DNA of 64,000 nt from Rhodocyclales bacterium. GTDB taxonomy: Bacteria > Pseudomonadota > Gammaproteobacteria > Burkholderiales > Rhodocyclaceae. The notes below the pieces were generated by a model. It was not told where the DNA came from. It saw only the letters and a program-made list of their open reading frames with translations, and searched no databases. Position numbers and translations under genes: made by a program. The stretch spans positions 1 through 64,000 of the forward strand of contig JACRPA010000004.1 in NCBI GenBank assembly GCA_016214145.1, written 5' to 3'. Positions 17,138-25,862 of the stretch are shown here, piece by piece. Positions within the stretch are counted from its first letter, which is position 1. Each line of letters begins with the position of its first letter.

Positions 17138-18931
17138 TCAGTCCGCAGGATACGGCGCGGGACGCCAGCCGAACACCTCCACGGCGGCGCGCCCCTTCAC
17201 CGCCAGCTCGCCGAGCGGCACGAAGCCTTCCTGCTGCGGCAGCCGCTCCTGCACGGTGCGCGAGGCCAGCAGCGGATAGCCGGCCTCCTTGGTCAGCCCC
17301 TCGATGCGGGAGGCGGTGTTGACCGCATCGCCGATCGCCGTGTATTCATGTCTGTCGGCCGCACCAATATACCCCACCACCGCCGCGCCGTAGTTCAGGC
17401 CGATGCCGATGGCCAGCGGCGCACGGCCCTCGTGCGCCAGTTCGCGATTGAATTCGGCCAGCGCGGCAAGCATCGTCCGGGCGGCGGCGAAGGCGTCGGC
17501 GCAGGGATTGTCGCGCGGCTGCGGCGCGCCGAAGAAGGCCATGATGCCGTCGCCCATGAACTTGTCGAGCGTGCCGCCGTGCGCATGGATCGCCGCCACC
17601 ATGCGGGTGAAATAGCGGTCGAGCAGCCGCGTCACCTCCTCCGGCGGCAGCGATTCGGACAGCGTGGTGAAGCCGCGAATGTCGGAAAACAGCAGGCAGA
17701 TCTCGCGCCGCTCGCCGCCCAGCTGCGGCTGCAGGTTGCCAGTGAGGATTTCCCGCAGCACGGCAGGGCTGACCAGGCCGGCGAAGGCCGCCCGCAGCCA
17801 GCGCTTCTCGCGCGTGGCGTGCCAGGCTTCCAGCGACGCGCGGGAACCCGCCGCCAGAATGGCCGCCAGCGCCGGCCAAGCCAGCGGCACATGCACGCTC
17901 TGGCGGAGCAGCGCCATCTCGATCGCCAGCGCAGCCAATGCGACGGCCCCCAGCAGCAGGGCGCTGCCGCCGCCGGGACGCAGCCACCAGGCCAGCGCCG
18001 CCGCGCACACCAGCAGCAGCGCCGCCGCAGCGCCCGCCGACCGCACGATGCGCCCCTCGATCAGGCTGCGCATCTGCTGCGCATGCATGAGCACGCCGTG
18101 CGTCGTCTCGCGGTCCCGGTCCCAGGCCGCCAGCCGGACCGGCAGCTTGAGCTGATCCTCGTACGGGAACACATTGCCGAGGATCACCACCCTGCCGCCG
18201 AAATGCCGCGCCAGGCCGGCGCTGTCGCCGGCCGCCTGCATCGCCAGCACGTCGCGCAGCGGAACGTAGTGGAAGTCCGGTCCCAGGGCGAATTGCACCA
18301 GGCCGTATTCCACCGGCACGCCCAGGCGGCGGGCGAGCTGTCCCGCCAGCGTCGGCACGACGGCGCCGCCCTCTGCCAGCCGTTCCTCGAAACGGCGCGT
18401 GGCGCCATCCTCGTCCAGCTGCACCAGAACGTAGCCGACGCCCTCGCGCCCGGCCACGGTCAGAAAGGGCTGATGCACGGGGCGGGTAGCGCCGGTGGCA
18501 TCGATGGTCACGCCCAGCACCAGCGGCGCCACGTTGCGCAGGCGCAGCATGCCGCGCAGCAACGCCGCGTCGAGGCCCGGCTTGAGGCCGTCGTAACTGG
18601 TTTGCGGCAGGGTGACGTCGAGGCCGACGGCGCGCGGCGCGGCCAGCGCCATCGCCTCCAGGAAGCGTCCCAGCTCGACATGCATGGTGGCGAGGGGCCG
18701 GTTCATTTCGCGCACGGCCGCATCGTCGATGCCGACCACAACGACCTCCTGCGAGACGGGCAGCGGCGCGTAATGACGCAGCAGACGAAACTGCAGGTCG
18801 AGCCAGTTCAGTTCGAGCAGGCGCGCCGGAGGAAGAAAGCTCGCCGCGAGCAGGATGGCGAACACCAGCGCGAAGCCGATGCGCAATTGCATTGCCTGGG
18901 AACCGCCCTGGGAAGACTGAGAGACCGTCAT
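17138..18931 (-). CDS. CHASE2-domain class III adenylate cyclase
   Basis: A 597-residue membrane receptor cyclase. An N-terminal helix precedes a CHASE2 extracytoplasmic sensor (about 40-290: VVVVGIDDAAVREMNR, PRAVGLDVTLPQTSYDG). Two or three membrane helices follow, then a class III cyclase domain (about 395-580). Catalytic signatures are present: metal-binding Asp in LLFSDIRGFTTL, KFMGDGIMAFFG, and HEYTAIGDAVNTASR. The Lys of LDKFMGD and Thr of YTAIG are the pair typical of bacterial adenylate rather than guanylate cyclases. It is the first gene of the cyclase-FecR-CHAT operon. It probably makes cAMP in response to an envelope signal. Confidence 0.93.
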   Translation of the reverse strand: MTVSQSSQGGSQAMQLRIGFALVFAILLAASFLPPARLLELNWLDLQFRLLRHYAPLPVSQEVVVVGIDDAAVREMNRPLATMHVELGRFLEAMALAAPRAVGLDVTLPQTSYDGLKPGLDAALLRGMLRLRNVAPLVLGVTIDATGATRPVHQPFLTVAGREGVGYVLVQLDEDGATRRFEERLAEGGAVVPTLAGQLARRLGVPVEYGLVQFALGPDFHYVPLRDVLAMQAAGDSAGLARHFGGRVVILGNVFPYEDQLKLPVRLAAWDRDRETTHGVLMHAQQMRSLIEGRIVRSAGAAAALLLVCAAALAWWLRPGGGSALLLGAVALAALAIEMALLRQSVHVPLAWPALAAILAAGSRASLEAWHATREKRWLRAAFAGLVSPAVLREILTGNLQPQLGGERREICLLFSDIRGFTTLSESLPPEEVTRLLDRYFTRMVAAIHAHGGTLDKFMGDGIMAFFGAPQPRDNPCADAFAAARTMLAALAEFNRELAHEGRAPLAIGIGLNYGAAVVGYIGAADRHEYTAIGDAVNTASRIEGLTKEAGYPLLASRTVQERLPQQEGFVPLGELAVKGRAAVEVFGWRPAPYPAD

Positions 18932-18951
18932 GGTCCTCGAGCCGGAAAAAA

Positions 18952-20124
18952 CTAGATTATGCCCTGTGCGCGCAGACTGTCGATCTCCGCGTCGGCATAG
19001 CCGGCCTCGCGCAGGATGTCCTCGCTGTGCTGGCCCGGCGCGGGCGCGCTGCGGTCGATGGCGAATTCGTAGCCGGAGAGCTTCCAGGGCGGCGCCAGCT
19101 GGGGCAGGCCGTCGGCCTCGACCACCATGCCGCGCGCCTGCAACTGCTCGTTGTCGAGCGCCTCGGCGATGGTCAGCACCGGCGTCACGCAGCAGTCGAC
19201 CCCGGCGAACCTGGCGATCCAGTGGCTTTGCGGCTGGCCGGCGAAGACGGCGGACAGTTCCGCCTTCGCCTTCTCCCCCTTCGCGCCGAAGGCCAGGTGA
19301 AAGGGCTTGAGGTCGGGCCGCTCGATCGTGTCGCAGAGCAGCTCCCAGAATTTTTTCTCCAGCGCGCCCACCGCCATGTGGCGGCCGTCCGCCGTGGCGT
19401 ACACGCCGTAGCAGGGCACCCCGCCGGAGAGCAGGTCGGCGCCGCGCGGCGGCGGCGCCAGGCGCGCCAGCAGGCCGGCGAGCGGAAAGACGGCGTGCGC
19501 GAACACCGCGTCGGTCATGGCGACATCGACGCAGCGGCCGCGGCCGCTGGCGCGCGCGTCGATGACTGAAGCGAGCAGGCCGACCAGCGGCGCCAGCGCG
19601 CCGCCGAGCAGGTCGCCGATCTGGAAATTCGGCACCGCCGGCGCGCGCCCGGCCTCGCCGATCTGGTCGAGGACACCCGCGTAGCCGATGTAGTTGATGT
19701 CGTGCCCGGCGCGCTGCGCGTAGGGGCCGTCCTGGCCGTAGCCGGTGATGGAGCAGAAGACGATGCGCGGGTTGATCGCGGCGAGCGCCTCGTAGCCGAT
19801 GCCGAGCTTGTCCATCACGCCGGGGCGGAAGCCCTCGATGACAACGTCCGCCGACAAAGTCAGTCGCTGGAACACGGCGACGCCCCCGGGCTTTTTCAGG
19901 TCGAGGCGCAGCGCGCGCTTGTTGCGGTTGACGAGCCTGAAGAAGGTGCTGGTTTCACCGGGCCTGGCGCCCATGCTGCGGGCGTAATCGCCCTCGCCGG
20001 TGTCCTCGATCTTGACGACGTCCGCGCCGAGGTCGGCCAGATGCTGGGTGGCAACGGGGCCGGGCAGCAGCCGGGTGAGGTCGAGCACGCGCAGGCCGGC
20101 GAGCGGCTTGGCGCGTTCAGTCAT
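18952..20124 (-). CDS. CaiB/BaiF CoA-transferase family protein, alpha-methylacyl-CoA racemase-like
   Basis: A 390-residue class III CoA-transferase fold protein: LRVLDLTRLLPGP at the N terminus, VVIEGFRPGVMDKLGIGY, then GHDINYIGYAG and NFQIGDLLGGAL. The His of GHDINY and the Asp of QIGDLLGG sit where the catalytic pair of AMACR (2-methylacyl-CoA epimerase) is found, which favours racemase over CoA transfer. The ATG at 20124 overlaps the end of the PaaK-like gene by 8 bp, so the two are coupled. AMACR enzymes are needed for beta-oxidation of methyl-branched side chains, for example of sterols or isoprenoids. The substrate here is inferred only from context. Confidence 0.88.
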   Translation of the reverse strand: MTERAKPLAGLRVLDLTRLLPGPVATQHLADLGADVVKIEDTGEGDYARSMGARPGETSTFFRLVNRNKRALRLDLKKPGGVAVFQRLTLSADVVIEGFRPGVMDKLGIGYEALAAINPRIVFCSITGYGQDGPYAQRAGHDINYIGYAGVLDQIGEAGRAPAVPNFQIGDLLGGALAPLVGLLASVIDARASGRGRCVDVAMTDAVFAHAVFPLAGLLARLAPPPRGADLLSGGVPCYGVYATADGRHMAVGALEKKFWELLCDTIERPDLKPFHLAFGAKGEKAKAELSAVFAGQPQSHWIARFAGVDCCVTPVLTIAEALDNEQLQARGMVVEADGLPQLAPPWKLSGYEFAIDRSAPAPGQHSEDILREAGYADAEIDSLRAQGII

Positions 20125-21349
20125 ACTTCCGCGCGTCGTCGATGACCTTGCCATCGTTGGGCAACTCACCCGGACGACGAAGCAAAACCTCGCCGCGCAG
20201 CTTGGTGATGTCGCGAATGCTGCCGGCCAGCGCTTCGGCCAGGCCGTCCGGCTTGCCCGCCAGTTCGCAATGCAGAGTCATGCGGTCCTGGCCAGTCTCG
20301 TTGTCCACCACCAGGCGTGCCTTGCCGACTTGCGGGTGGCGCTTGATAACCTCCGCCACCTGGCTGGGATGCACGAACATGCCCTTCACCTTGGCGGTCT
20401 GGTCGGCGCGGCCCATCCAGCCCTTGATGCGCACGTTGGTCCGCCCGCAGGGGCTGATGCCCGGCAGCACGGCGGACAGATCGCCGGTGCCGAAGCGGAT
20501 CAGCGGATAGTCGGGGTTGAAGCTGGTGATCACCACCTCGCCGACTTCTCCCGGCGCCACCGGATCGCCGGTGCCGGGACGGACGATTTCGAGAATCACC
20601 GCCTCTTCCAGCACCAGGCCCTCGCGCGCTTGCGTCTCGTAGGCGACGAGGCCAAGGTCGGCCGTGCCGTAAGCCTGCAGCGCATCGATGCCGCGCTCGG
20701 CGCAGAGCGCCTTCTGGTTGGGGAAGAAGGCCTCGCCGGAGACCACCGCCTTCTTCAGGCTGGAGATGTCGGCCTTCAGTTCGTCGGCCTTCTCGATGAT
20801 GATCTTGAGGAAGGACGGCGTGCCGATATAGCCGCTCGGTTTCAGCTCGGCGATGGCCTGCACCTGCATTTCGGTTTGCCCCACGCCTGCGGGAAAGACG
20901 GCACAGCCGAGTTTGCGCGCCGCGCCGTCCGTCATGAAGCCGGCCGGCGTGAAATGATATGAGAAGGTGTTGTGCACCAAGTCGCCTGCGCGAAAGCCTG
21001 CCGCATGCAGCGAGCGGGCGAAGCGCCACCAGTCCTCGGCCGTGCCTTCCGGATCGTAGATCGGGCCGGGCGAGCTGAAGACGCGCCCGAGCCGGCCGAC
21101 CGGCGTGGCGGTGAGTCCGCCGAAGGGCGGCAGCGCCTTCTGCCGCTCGATCAGTTCGTTCTTGCGGATGACCGGCAGGCTGGCCAACGCGGCGCGGCTG
21201 TTCACGGCAGCGACATCGATGGCGCCGTAGAGCTCAGCGAAGGCCGGTGCATTTGCCTTGGCGTGCGCCAACTGTTTCGGCAGCGCGGAAAAGAGATCCC
21301 GCTCGCGCTGCTCGGGATCGCGGGTTTCGAAGGTATCGTAGTATTTCAT
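20117..21349 (-). CDS. Phenylacetate-CoA ligase (PaaK)-like adenylate-forming enzyme
   Basis: A 410-residue enzyme of the PaaK branch of AMP-forming ligases. It has FSSPGPIYDPEGT in place of the usual Ser/Thr/Gly-rich P-loop, AYGTADLGLVAYE (the adenylate-binding YGT.D motif), FGTGDLSAVLPG and the C-terminal GRADQTAKVKGMFVHP hinge and swing region. It activates a carboxylic acid, often aromatic, to its CoA thioester using ATP. It is downstream of livF and overlaps the AMACR-like gene, within a cluster that also encodes a complete Liv-type transporter and a second ligase. Substrate not determinable; this short subgroup differs from genuine PaaK. Confidence 0.88.
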   Translation of the reverse strand: MKYYDTFETRDPEQRERDLFSALPKQLAHAKANAPAFAELYGAIDVAAVNSRAALASLPVIRKNELIERQKALPPFGGLTATPVGRLGRVFSSPGPIYDPEGTAEDWWRFARSLHAAGFRAGDLVHNTFSYHFTPAGFMTDGAARKLGCAVFPAGVGQTEMQVQAIAELKPSGYIGTPSFLKIIIEKADELKADISSLKKAVVSGEAFFPNQKALCAERGIDALQAYGTADLGLVAYETQAREGLVLEEAVILEIVRPGTGDPVAPGEVGEVVITSFNPDYPLIRFGTGDLSAVLPGISPCGRTNVRIKGWMGRADQTAKVKGMFVHPSQVAEVIKRHPQVGKARLVVDNETGQDRMTLHCELAGKPDGLAEALAGSIRDITKLRGEVLLRRPGELPNDGKVIDDARKYD

Positions 21350-21370
21350 TCGGTAAGAGAACCTCTTTCA

Positions 21371-21463
21371 ACGCAGAGGTCGCAAAGACGCAAAGGACGC
21401 AAAGAAAAGCGAATTACCAAGCGATTTCACTTTGCGTCCTTTGCGTCTTTGCGCACTTTGCGT
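21371..21463. repeat. CGCAAAG-type inverted repeat
   Basis: The 134-bp gap between livF and the PaaK-like gene is filled by two perfect 24-bp inverted arms, 21381-21404 and 21430-21453. Each is built of three CGCAAAG/CTTTGCG units with a 25-bp A/T-richer centre. The outer flanks (AACGCAGAG and CTTTGCGTT) extend the symmetry imperfectly. No ORF or protein-binding signature is apparent. Transcribed, it would form a strong hairpin inside the operon. Confidence 0.85.
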
Positions 21464-21483
21464 TAAATGCGGTTTCCTGTTTT

Positions 21484-22317
21484 TCAAGCCAGCCAGCGTT
21501 TTCTGCGGCGATAGTGTTTGACGTCGCGGAAGCTCTTGCGCCCGGCGGAGGACAGGCCGAGGTAGAACTCCTTGACGTCCTCGTTGGAGGCCAGTTCCTT
21601 GGCGTCGCCTTCCATGACGACGCGGCCGTTTTCCAGGATGTAGCCGAAGTCGGCAAAACGCAGCGCGACCATGGTGTTCTGCTCGGCCAGCAGGAAGCTC
21701 ACCTTCTCGCGCTGGTTGAGGTCGCGCACGATCTCGAAGATTTCCTCGACGATCTGCGGCGCCAGGCCCATCGAGGGCTCGTCGAGCAGGATCATGGTCG
21801 GCTTGGCCATCAGGGCGCGGCCGATGGCGGTCATCTGCTGCTCGCCGCCCGAGGTGTAGCCGGACTGCGAACCGCGGCGCTGCTTGAGCCGCGGGAAATA
21901 GGTGTACACCATCTCCAGGTCGCGCTTGATGTCGGCGCGCGAAGCCTTGCGCGTATACGCGCCCGTGAGCAGGTTTTCCTCGACGGAAAGGTGCTGGAAG
22001 CAATGGCGGCCTTCCATCACCTGGATGACGCCGCGCTTGACCAGGTCGGACGGCGTCATCTGGTCGATGCGCACACCCTGGAACTCGATGCTGCCCTTGG
22101 TCACGTCGCCGCGCTCGGCGCGCAGCAGGTTGGAGATGGCCTTCAGCGTGGTGGTCTTGCCGGCGCCGTTGGCGCCGAGCAGCGCGACGATCTTGCCCTG
22201 TTCGACCTGCAACGACACGCCCTTCAGCACCAGGATCACGTGGTCGTAGATGACCTCGATGTTGTTGATGTTGAGGTAGGGCGTGCCGGCGGCGGCTGCA
22301 GTCTGTGCTAGTTGCAT
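21484..22317 (-). CDS. livF: Branched-chain amino acid-type ABC transporter ATP-binding protein LivF
   Basis: A 277-residue ATPase: Walker A GANGAGKTT near residue 49, the signature TSGGEQQMTAIGRAL, Walker B MILLDEPSMGLAPQ and an H-loop-like LLAEQN. Gene order, length and the SMGLAPQIVEEIF segment place it in the LivF branch. A C-terminal extension of about 25 basic residues ends RRRKRWLA. It is cotranscribed with the substrate-binding protein, but a hairpin repeat (22354-22413) separates them and may lower its expression. With LivG, LivH and LivM it forms an importer for a hydrophobic or aromatic acid. Confidence 0.93.
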   Translation of the reverse strand: MQLAQTAAAAGTPYLNINNIEVIYDHVILVLKGVSLQVEQGKIVALLGANGAGKTTTLKAISNLLRAERGDVTKGSIEFQGVRIDQMTPSDLVKRGVIQVMEGRHCFQHLSVEENLLTGAYTRKASRADIKRDLEMVYTYFPRLKQRRGSQSGYTSGGEQQMTAIGRALMAKPTMILLDEPSMGLAPQIVEEIFEIVRDLNQREKVSFLLAEQNTMVALRFADFGYILENGRVVMEGDAKELASNEDVKEFYLGLSSAGRKSFRDVKHYRRRKRWLA

Positions 22318-22353
22318 GGCGAATCCGATGGTTGCGCTGCGCTATCGAAAGGG

Positions 22354-22413
22354 TTGGGGTGAAAGGACGGGCGCCCCCTCACCCCAACCCTCTCCCGTCC
22401 GGGAGAGGGTTGG
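22354..22413. repeat. Double palindrome between the substrate-binding protein gene and livF
   Basis: 22384-22413 is a perfect 14-bp inverted repeat (CCAACCCTCTCCCG, TC, CGGGAGAGGGTTGG). A second 9-bp pair, TTGGGGTGA (22354-22362) with TCACCCCAA (22379-22387), overlaps it, so two alternative hairpins can form. It is the same C/T-rich type as repeats at 47643, 50649 and 63598. Placed just after the stop of the binding-protein gene, it could protect that mRNA or attenuate transcription into livF. Confidence 0.8.
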
Positions 22414-22421
22414 GAGCGCTA

Positions 22422-23744
22422 TCAGCTCTCCTTCGAGCAGTCGCGCGGCGTGATGCCCTTCTCCTTGGCGTACTTCGCCGCCGATTCCTCGATCATGCCG
22501 CGCACCAGTTTCTGGTCGGCGTCGATCCAGTCGGTGATGACCTTCCACTGCTTGCCGTCCCACTGCTGGAACTTGACCTTGCCGGAGCCCTCGTGGTCCA
22601 GGCAGGACATCTTGAGCTCGGGCATGAAGCCCTCGGCGCCGAGCTTCTTCAGCATGGCGTTGTCGATCTTCAGGTTCTCGATGCCCCAGCGCATCTGCTC
22701 GCCGGTGATCGACTTGCCCTTGCCGTACTTTTCCTGCGCCTTGCGGATGGCCTCGACGGTGATGATGCCGTGCACCACGCCGCGGTTGTAATACACGCTG
22801 CCGATGCGCGACTTGTCCTCCATGTTGGTCTTGCCCTTGGCCACCACGAATTTCTGGATATCCTTGATCACCGGATAGTTGGTGCCGGCGACGTTGAAGC
22901 CCGCGGAGATGTAGCCCTTGGCGGCAGCGCCGGCCGGAATGGTGTCCTCCTCGGCGCCGGACCACCACACGCCGACGATCTTCTCGCGCGGGAAGCCGAT
23001 CTTGGCGGCGGCCTTGAGCGCCGTCGGGTTCATCACGCCCCAGCCGCGCAGGATGACCCAGTCGGGCTTCTCCTGGCGCACCTGCAGCCACTGCGACTGC
23101 TGCTCGTTGCCCGGATGGGCCACCGGGACATGCTTGACGGTGAAGCCGTACATCTTGGCCTGCGCGTCGAGCACCGGAATGGTTTCCTTGCCGTAGGCCG
23201 AATCGTGATAGATGTTCACGATCTTCTTGCCCTTCAGCTTGTCCATGCCGCCCTCTTTGGAGCCGATGAACTTGATCTTGGCGGTGTTCTGCGACCAGTA
23301 GTTCGTCAGCAACGGGAAGACGTAGGGGAAGACGCGGCCGTCGGAAGCATCGGTGCGGCCGTAACCCAGCGAGATCACCGGGATCTTGTCGGCGGTGGCC
23401 TTGTCGATGACGGAGTAGGTGATGCCGGTGGACAGCGGGTGGAAGACCGTGTTGCCGGTCGGGCCGCCCTTCTTCATGCGCTCGTAGCACTCGACGCCGC
23501 GGGCGTTGTTGTACTCGGTCTCGCACTCGTCCCAGGTCAGCTTGACGCCATTGACTCCGCCGTCGCGCTCATTGACCAGCTGGAAGTAGTCGATCATGCC
23601 GCCGAAGATGCCGGTGCCGCCTGCCGCATAGGGGCCGACGCGGTAGCTGGGCAGGCCGATGTACTGGTCAGCCGCCTGCACGGCGGACGCCCCGAGCGCC
23701 GCGGCGATCGCGAACCCGATCAGGGCCGATTTTTTCATTTTCAT
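22422..23744 (-). CDS. Periplasmic substrate-binding protein of Liv-type ABC transporter
   Basis: A 440-residue protein. The start MKMKKSALIGFAIAAALG gives a signal peptide cut after AVQA, then DQYIGLPSYRVGPYAAGG, GGMIDYFQLVNERDGGVNG and other features of the Leu/Ile/Val-binding fold (COG0683). The ATG at 23744 is chosen because GAGGAGAC precedes it; a TTG-type upstream start has no ribosome site. It is longer than LivJ, as are relatives that bind aromatic or other hydrophobic acids. It is the fifth gene in the ligase-livG-livH-livM-SBP-livF series. Ligand unknown. Confidence 0.92.
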   Translation of the reverse strand: MKMKKSALIGFAIAAALGASAVQAADQYIGLPSYRVGPYAAGGTGIFGGMIDYFQLVNERDGGVNGVKLTWDECETEYNNARGVECYERMKKGGPTGNTVFHPLSTGITYSVIDKATADKIPVISLGYGRTDASDGRVFPYVFPLLTNYWSQNTAKIKFIGSKEGGMDKLKGKKIVNIYHDSAYGKETIPVLDAQAKMYGFTVKHVPVAHPGNEQQSQWLQVRQEKPDWVILRGWGVMNPTALKAAAKIGFPREKIVGVWWSGAEEDTIPAGAAAKGYISAGFNVAGTNYPVIKDIQKFVVAKGKTNMEDKSRIGSVYYNRGVVHGIITVEAIRKAQEKYGKGKSITGEQMRWGIENLKIDNAMLKKLGAEGFMPELKMSCLDHEGSGKVKFQQWDGKQWKVITDWIDADQKLVRGMIEESAAKYAKEKGITPRDCSKES

Positions 23745-23837
23745 GCTTTGTCTCCTCACATTGTTAGCGATACGTAAAACGATGCAGACAGGGTGTGCAA
23801 CAAGCCAATTCTAATACCATTGACCCAACGGCTGGCA

Positions 23838-24902
23838 CTAGTGCGGGAACGGCCACAGACGCAGCTTTTCCTTGCCGATCTGCCACAGGCGGGCCAGGCC
23901 GTGCGGCTCGACGATCAGGAAGAATATGATCAGGCCGCCGAAGACGATCAGTTCGAGGTTGGAACTGATGCCCTGCGGAACCAGGCCGCCGAGGGCATGC
24001 ATGGCGACGTTCAGGAAGATCGGCAGCAGCACGATGAAGGCGGCGCCAAGGAAGGAGCCCATGATGCTGCCGACGCCGCCGATGATCACCATGAACAGTA
24101 TCTTGAAGGACAGGTCCAGGTTGAAGCCTTCCGGTTCCACCGTGCCCAGGTAGGTATAGGCATACAGCGCGCCCGCCACGCCGCAGTAGAACGAGCTCAC
24201 CGCGAAAGCCATCAGCTTGGTGTGCATCGGCCGGATGCCGATCACCTCGGCCGCCACATCCATGTCGCGGATGGCCATCCAGGAGCGGCCGATGCTGCTG
24301 CGCACCATGTTCTTTGCCAGCAGCGCGAGAACGGTGACGACGGCCAGCGTAAGCAGGTACTTGGCCTCCGGCGACTCGAAGGCATAGCCGAAGATCTCGA
24401 CCTTCTGGGCCGTGATGACGCCGGACGAGCTGTTGTTGGAGAACCAGGGGAACTTGGTCAGCGCCCAGACGATGAAGAACTGCGCCGCCAGCGTCGCCAC
24501 CGCCAGGTAGAACCCCTTGATGCGCAGGCTCGGCAGGCCGAACACCATGCCCACCGCCGCCGCGCACAGGCCGGCCAGGATGAAGGCCGCCAGGATCGGC
24601 ATGCCGGGCACGCGCAGCACGAAATTGTAGGCGGCGAAGGCGCCCACGGCCATGAAGGCGGCCGAGCCGAGCGAGAGCTGGCCGGCATAGCCGGTCAGGA
24701 TGTTCAGGCCGATGGCCGCCAGCGCGAAAATCAGCGTCGGGATGAGTATCCCCTGCAGCCAGTACTGTGTTGCGAAGTACGGCACCACCAGATAGAAGAA
24801 GGCGAGAATCAGCGCGATCGCGATGCGATCCTGCCGGATCGGGAAGATCTGCTGGTCTTCCCTGTAACTGGCCTTGAACTGGCCTGCTTCACGGTAAAGC
24901 AT
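23838..24902 (-). CDS. livM: Branched-chain-type ABC transporter permease LivM
   Basis: A 354-residue inner-membrane permease with about nine or ten hydrophobic helices. It contains the LivM signature NILTGYAGQLSLGSAAFMAVGAF near residue 65 and the coupling loop RDMDVAAEVIGIRPMHTKLMAFAVSSF. The ATG at 24902 is the first start that gives the family N terminus; the open frame upstream lies inside livH on another frame. It starts 11 bp after the livH stop, so it is cotranscribed with it. The 93-bp gap after it, before the binding-protein gene, has no obvious terminator. Confidence 0.94.
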   Translation of the reverse strand: MLYREAGQFKASYREDQQIFPIRQDRIAIALILAFFYLVVPYFATQYWLQGILIPTLIFALAAIGLNILTGYAGQLSLGSAAFMAVGAFAAYNFVLRVPGMPILAAFILAGLCAAAVGMVFGLPSLRIKGFYLAVATLAAQFFIVWALTKFPWFSNNSSSGVITAQKVEIFGYAFESPEAKYLLTLAVVTVLALLAKNMVRSSIGRSWMAIRDMDVAAEVIGIRPMHTKLMAFAVSSFYCGVAGALYAYTYLGTVEPEGFNLDLSFKILFMVIIGGVGSIMGSFLGAAFIVLLPIFLNVAMHALGGLVPQGISSNLELIVFGGLIIFFLIVEPHGLARLWQIGKEKLRLWPFPH

Positions 24903-24913
24903 CGTCGGTTTCC

Positions 24914-25837
24914 TTACACCCTGTCGATATGCTTCTCGCCGAACAGGCCTTCCGGCCGGACGAGGAGGAAGAGGAGCGCCATCACGTACGGGAACCAGCC
25001 TTCGATGCCGCCCAGGCTCGTCTCGATGCCGAAGGTGCTCTGCACGAAGGGCGGGATGTAGATTTCGCCCAGCTTTTCGCTGGCGCCGATGATCAGCCCG
25101 CCGACGATCGCCCCCGGTATCGAGGTGAATCCGCCGATGATCAGCACCGGCAGCGCCTTGAGCGCGACGAAGGTCAGGGCGAACTGGACGCCGTTGCGCG
25201 CGCCCCACATGACGCCGGCCACCAGCGCGACGAGGCCGGCCACGGCCCAGACGATGCGCCAGATATCCTGCAGCGGAATGCCGATGGCCAGCGCCGCCTG
25301 GTGGTCGTCGGCCACCGCGCGCAAGGCGCGGCCGACGCGCGTCTTGTTGAAGAAGATGGCCAGCACGACCACCAGGATCGCCGAGACGCCGGCGGCGAAC
25401 AGGTCGAATTTGGAAACGCCGATGCCGGTGGCCTCCATCATCCACTCCAGCGGCTCATCCTGGATGCCGGGGATTTCCAGGCCGCGCACGCTGGCGCCCC
25501 ACATGCCCTGGGCCAGTCCTTCGACAAAAAAGGTGAGACCGATGGTGGCCATGAACAGCGTGATCTGCGGCTGGTTCACCAGCTGCCGCAGCACCACGCG
25601 CTCGGTCGCGATGGCCAGCAGGATCATCGCGCCGAAGGCGAGAATCAGCGCAAAGCCGAAGGGCACGCCCAGCTCCGTGATGCCGACGAAGGTCAGTGCG
25701 GCGAAGAACACCATGGCGCCCTGGGCGAAGTTGAACACGCCGGACGCCTTGTAGATCAGCACGAAACCCAGCGCGACCAGCGAATACATCACGCCGCTGA
25801 GCAGACCGCCGATGAGCACTTCGAAGAAAAATTGCAT
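24914..25837 (-). CDS. livH: Branched-chain-type ABC transporter permease LivH
   Basis: A 307-residue permease typical of LivH in length and helix pattern: GGLLSGVMYSLVALGFVLIYKASGVFNFAQGAMV at the N terminus (the FNFAQG box is diagnostic) and the coupling loop RVGRALRAVADDHQAALAIGI. AAGGGG precedes the ATG at good distance. It sits between livG and livM with gaps of 25 and 11 bp. It pairs with LivM as the membrane channel. Confidence 0.95.
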   Translation of the reverse strand: MQFFFEVLIGGLLSGVMYSLVALGFVLIYKASGVFNFAQGAMVFFAALTFVGITELGVPFGFALILAFGAMILLAIATERVVLRQLVNQPQITLFMATIGLTFFVEGLAQGMWGASVRGLEIPGIQDEPLEWMMEATGIGVSKFDLFAAGVSAILVVVLAIFFNKTRVGRALRAVADDHQAALAIGIPLQDIWRIVWAVAGLVALVAGVMWGARNGVQFALTFVALKALPVLIIGGFTSIPGAIVGGLIIGASEKLGEIYIPPFVQSTFGIETSLGGIEGWFPYVMALLFLLVRPEGLFGEKHIDRV

Positions 25838-25862
25838 GTCGATTTACCCCTTCCCCGCCCGT

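Noticed and set aside
17138-18931. The class III cyclase considered as a Pycsar partner for the TIR-like protein at 44578.
   Set aside because: The genes are 26 kb apart, and the cyclase is a CHASE2 membrane receptor with the Lys/Thr pair of adenylate cyclases. Its FecR and CHAT neighbours are better partners.
21371-21463. CGCAAAG repeat considered as a possible CRISPR fragment.
   Set aside because: Units are tandem without spacers and arranged as inverted arms; there are no cas genes.
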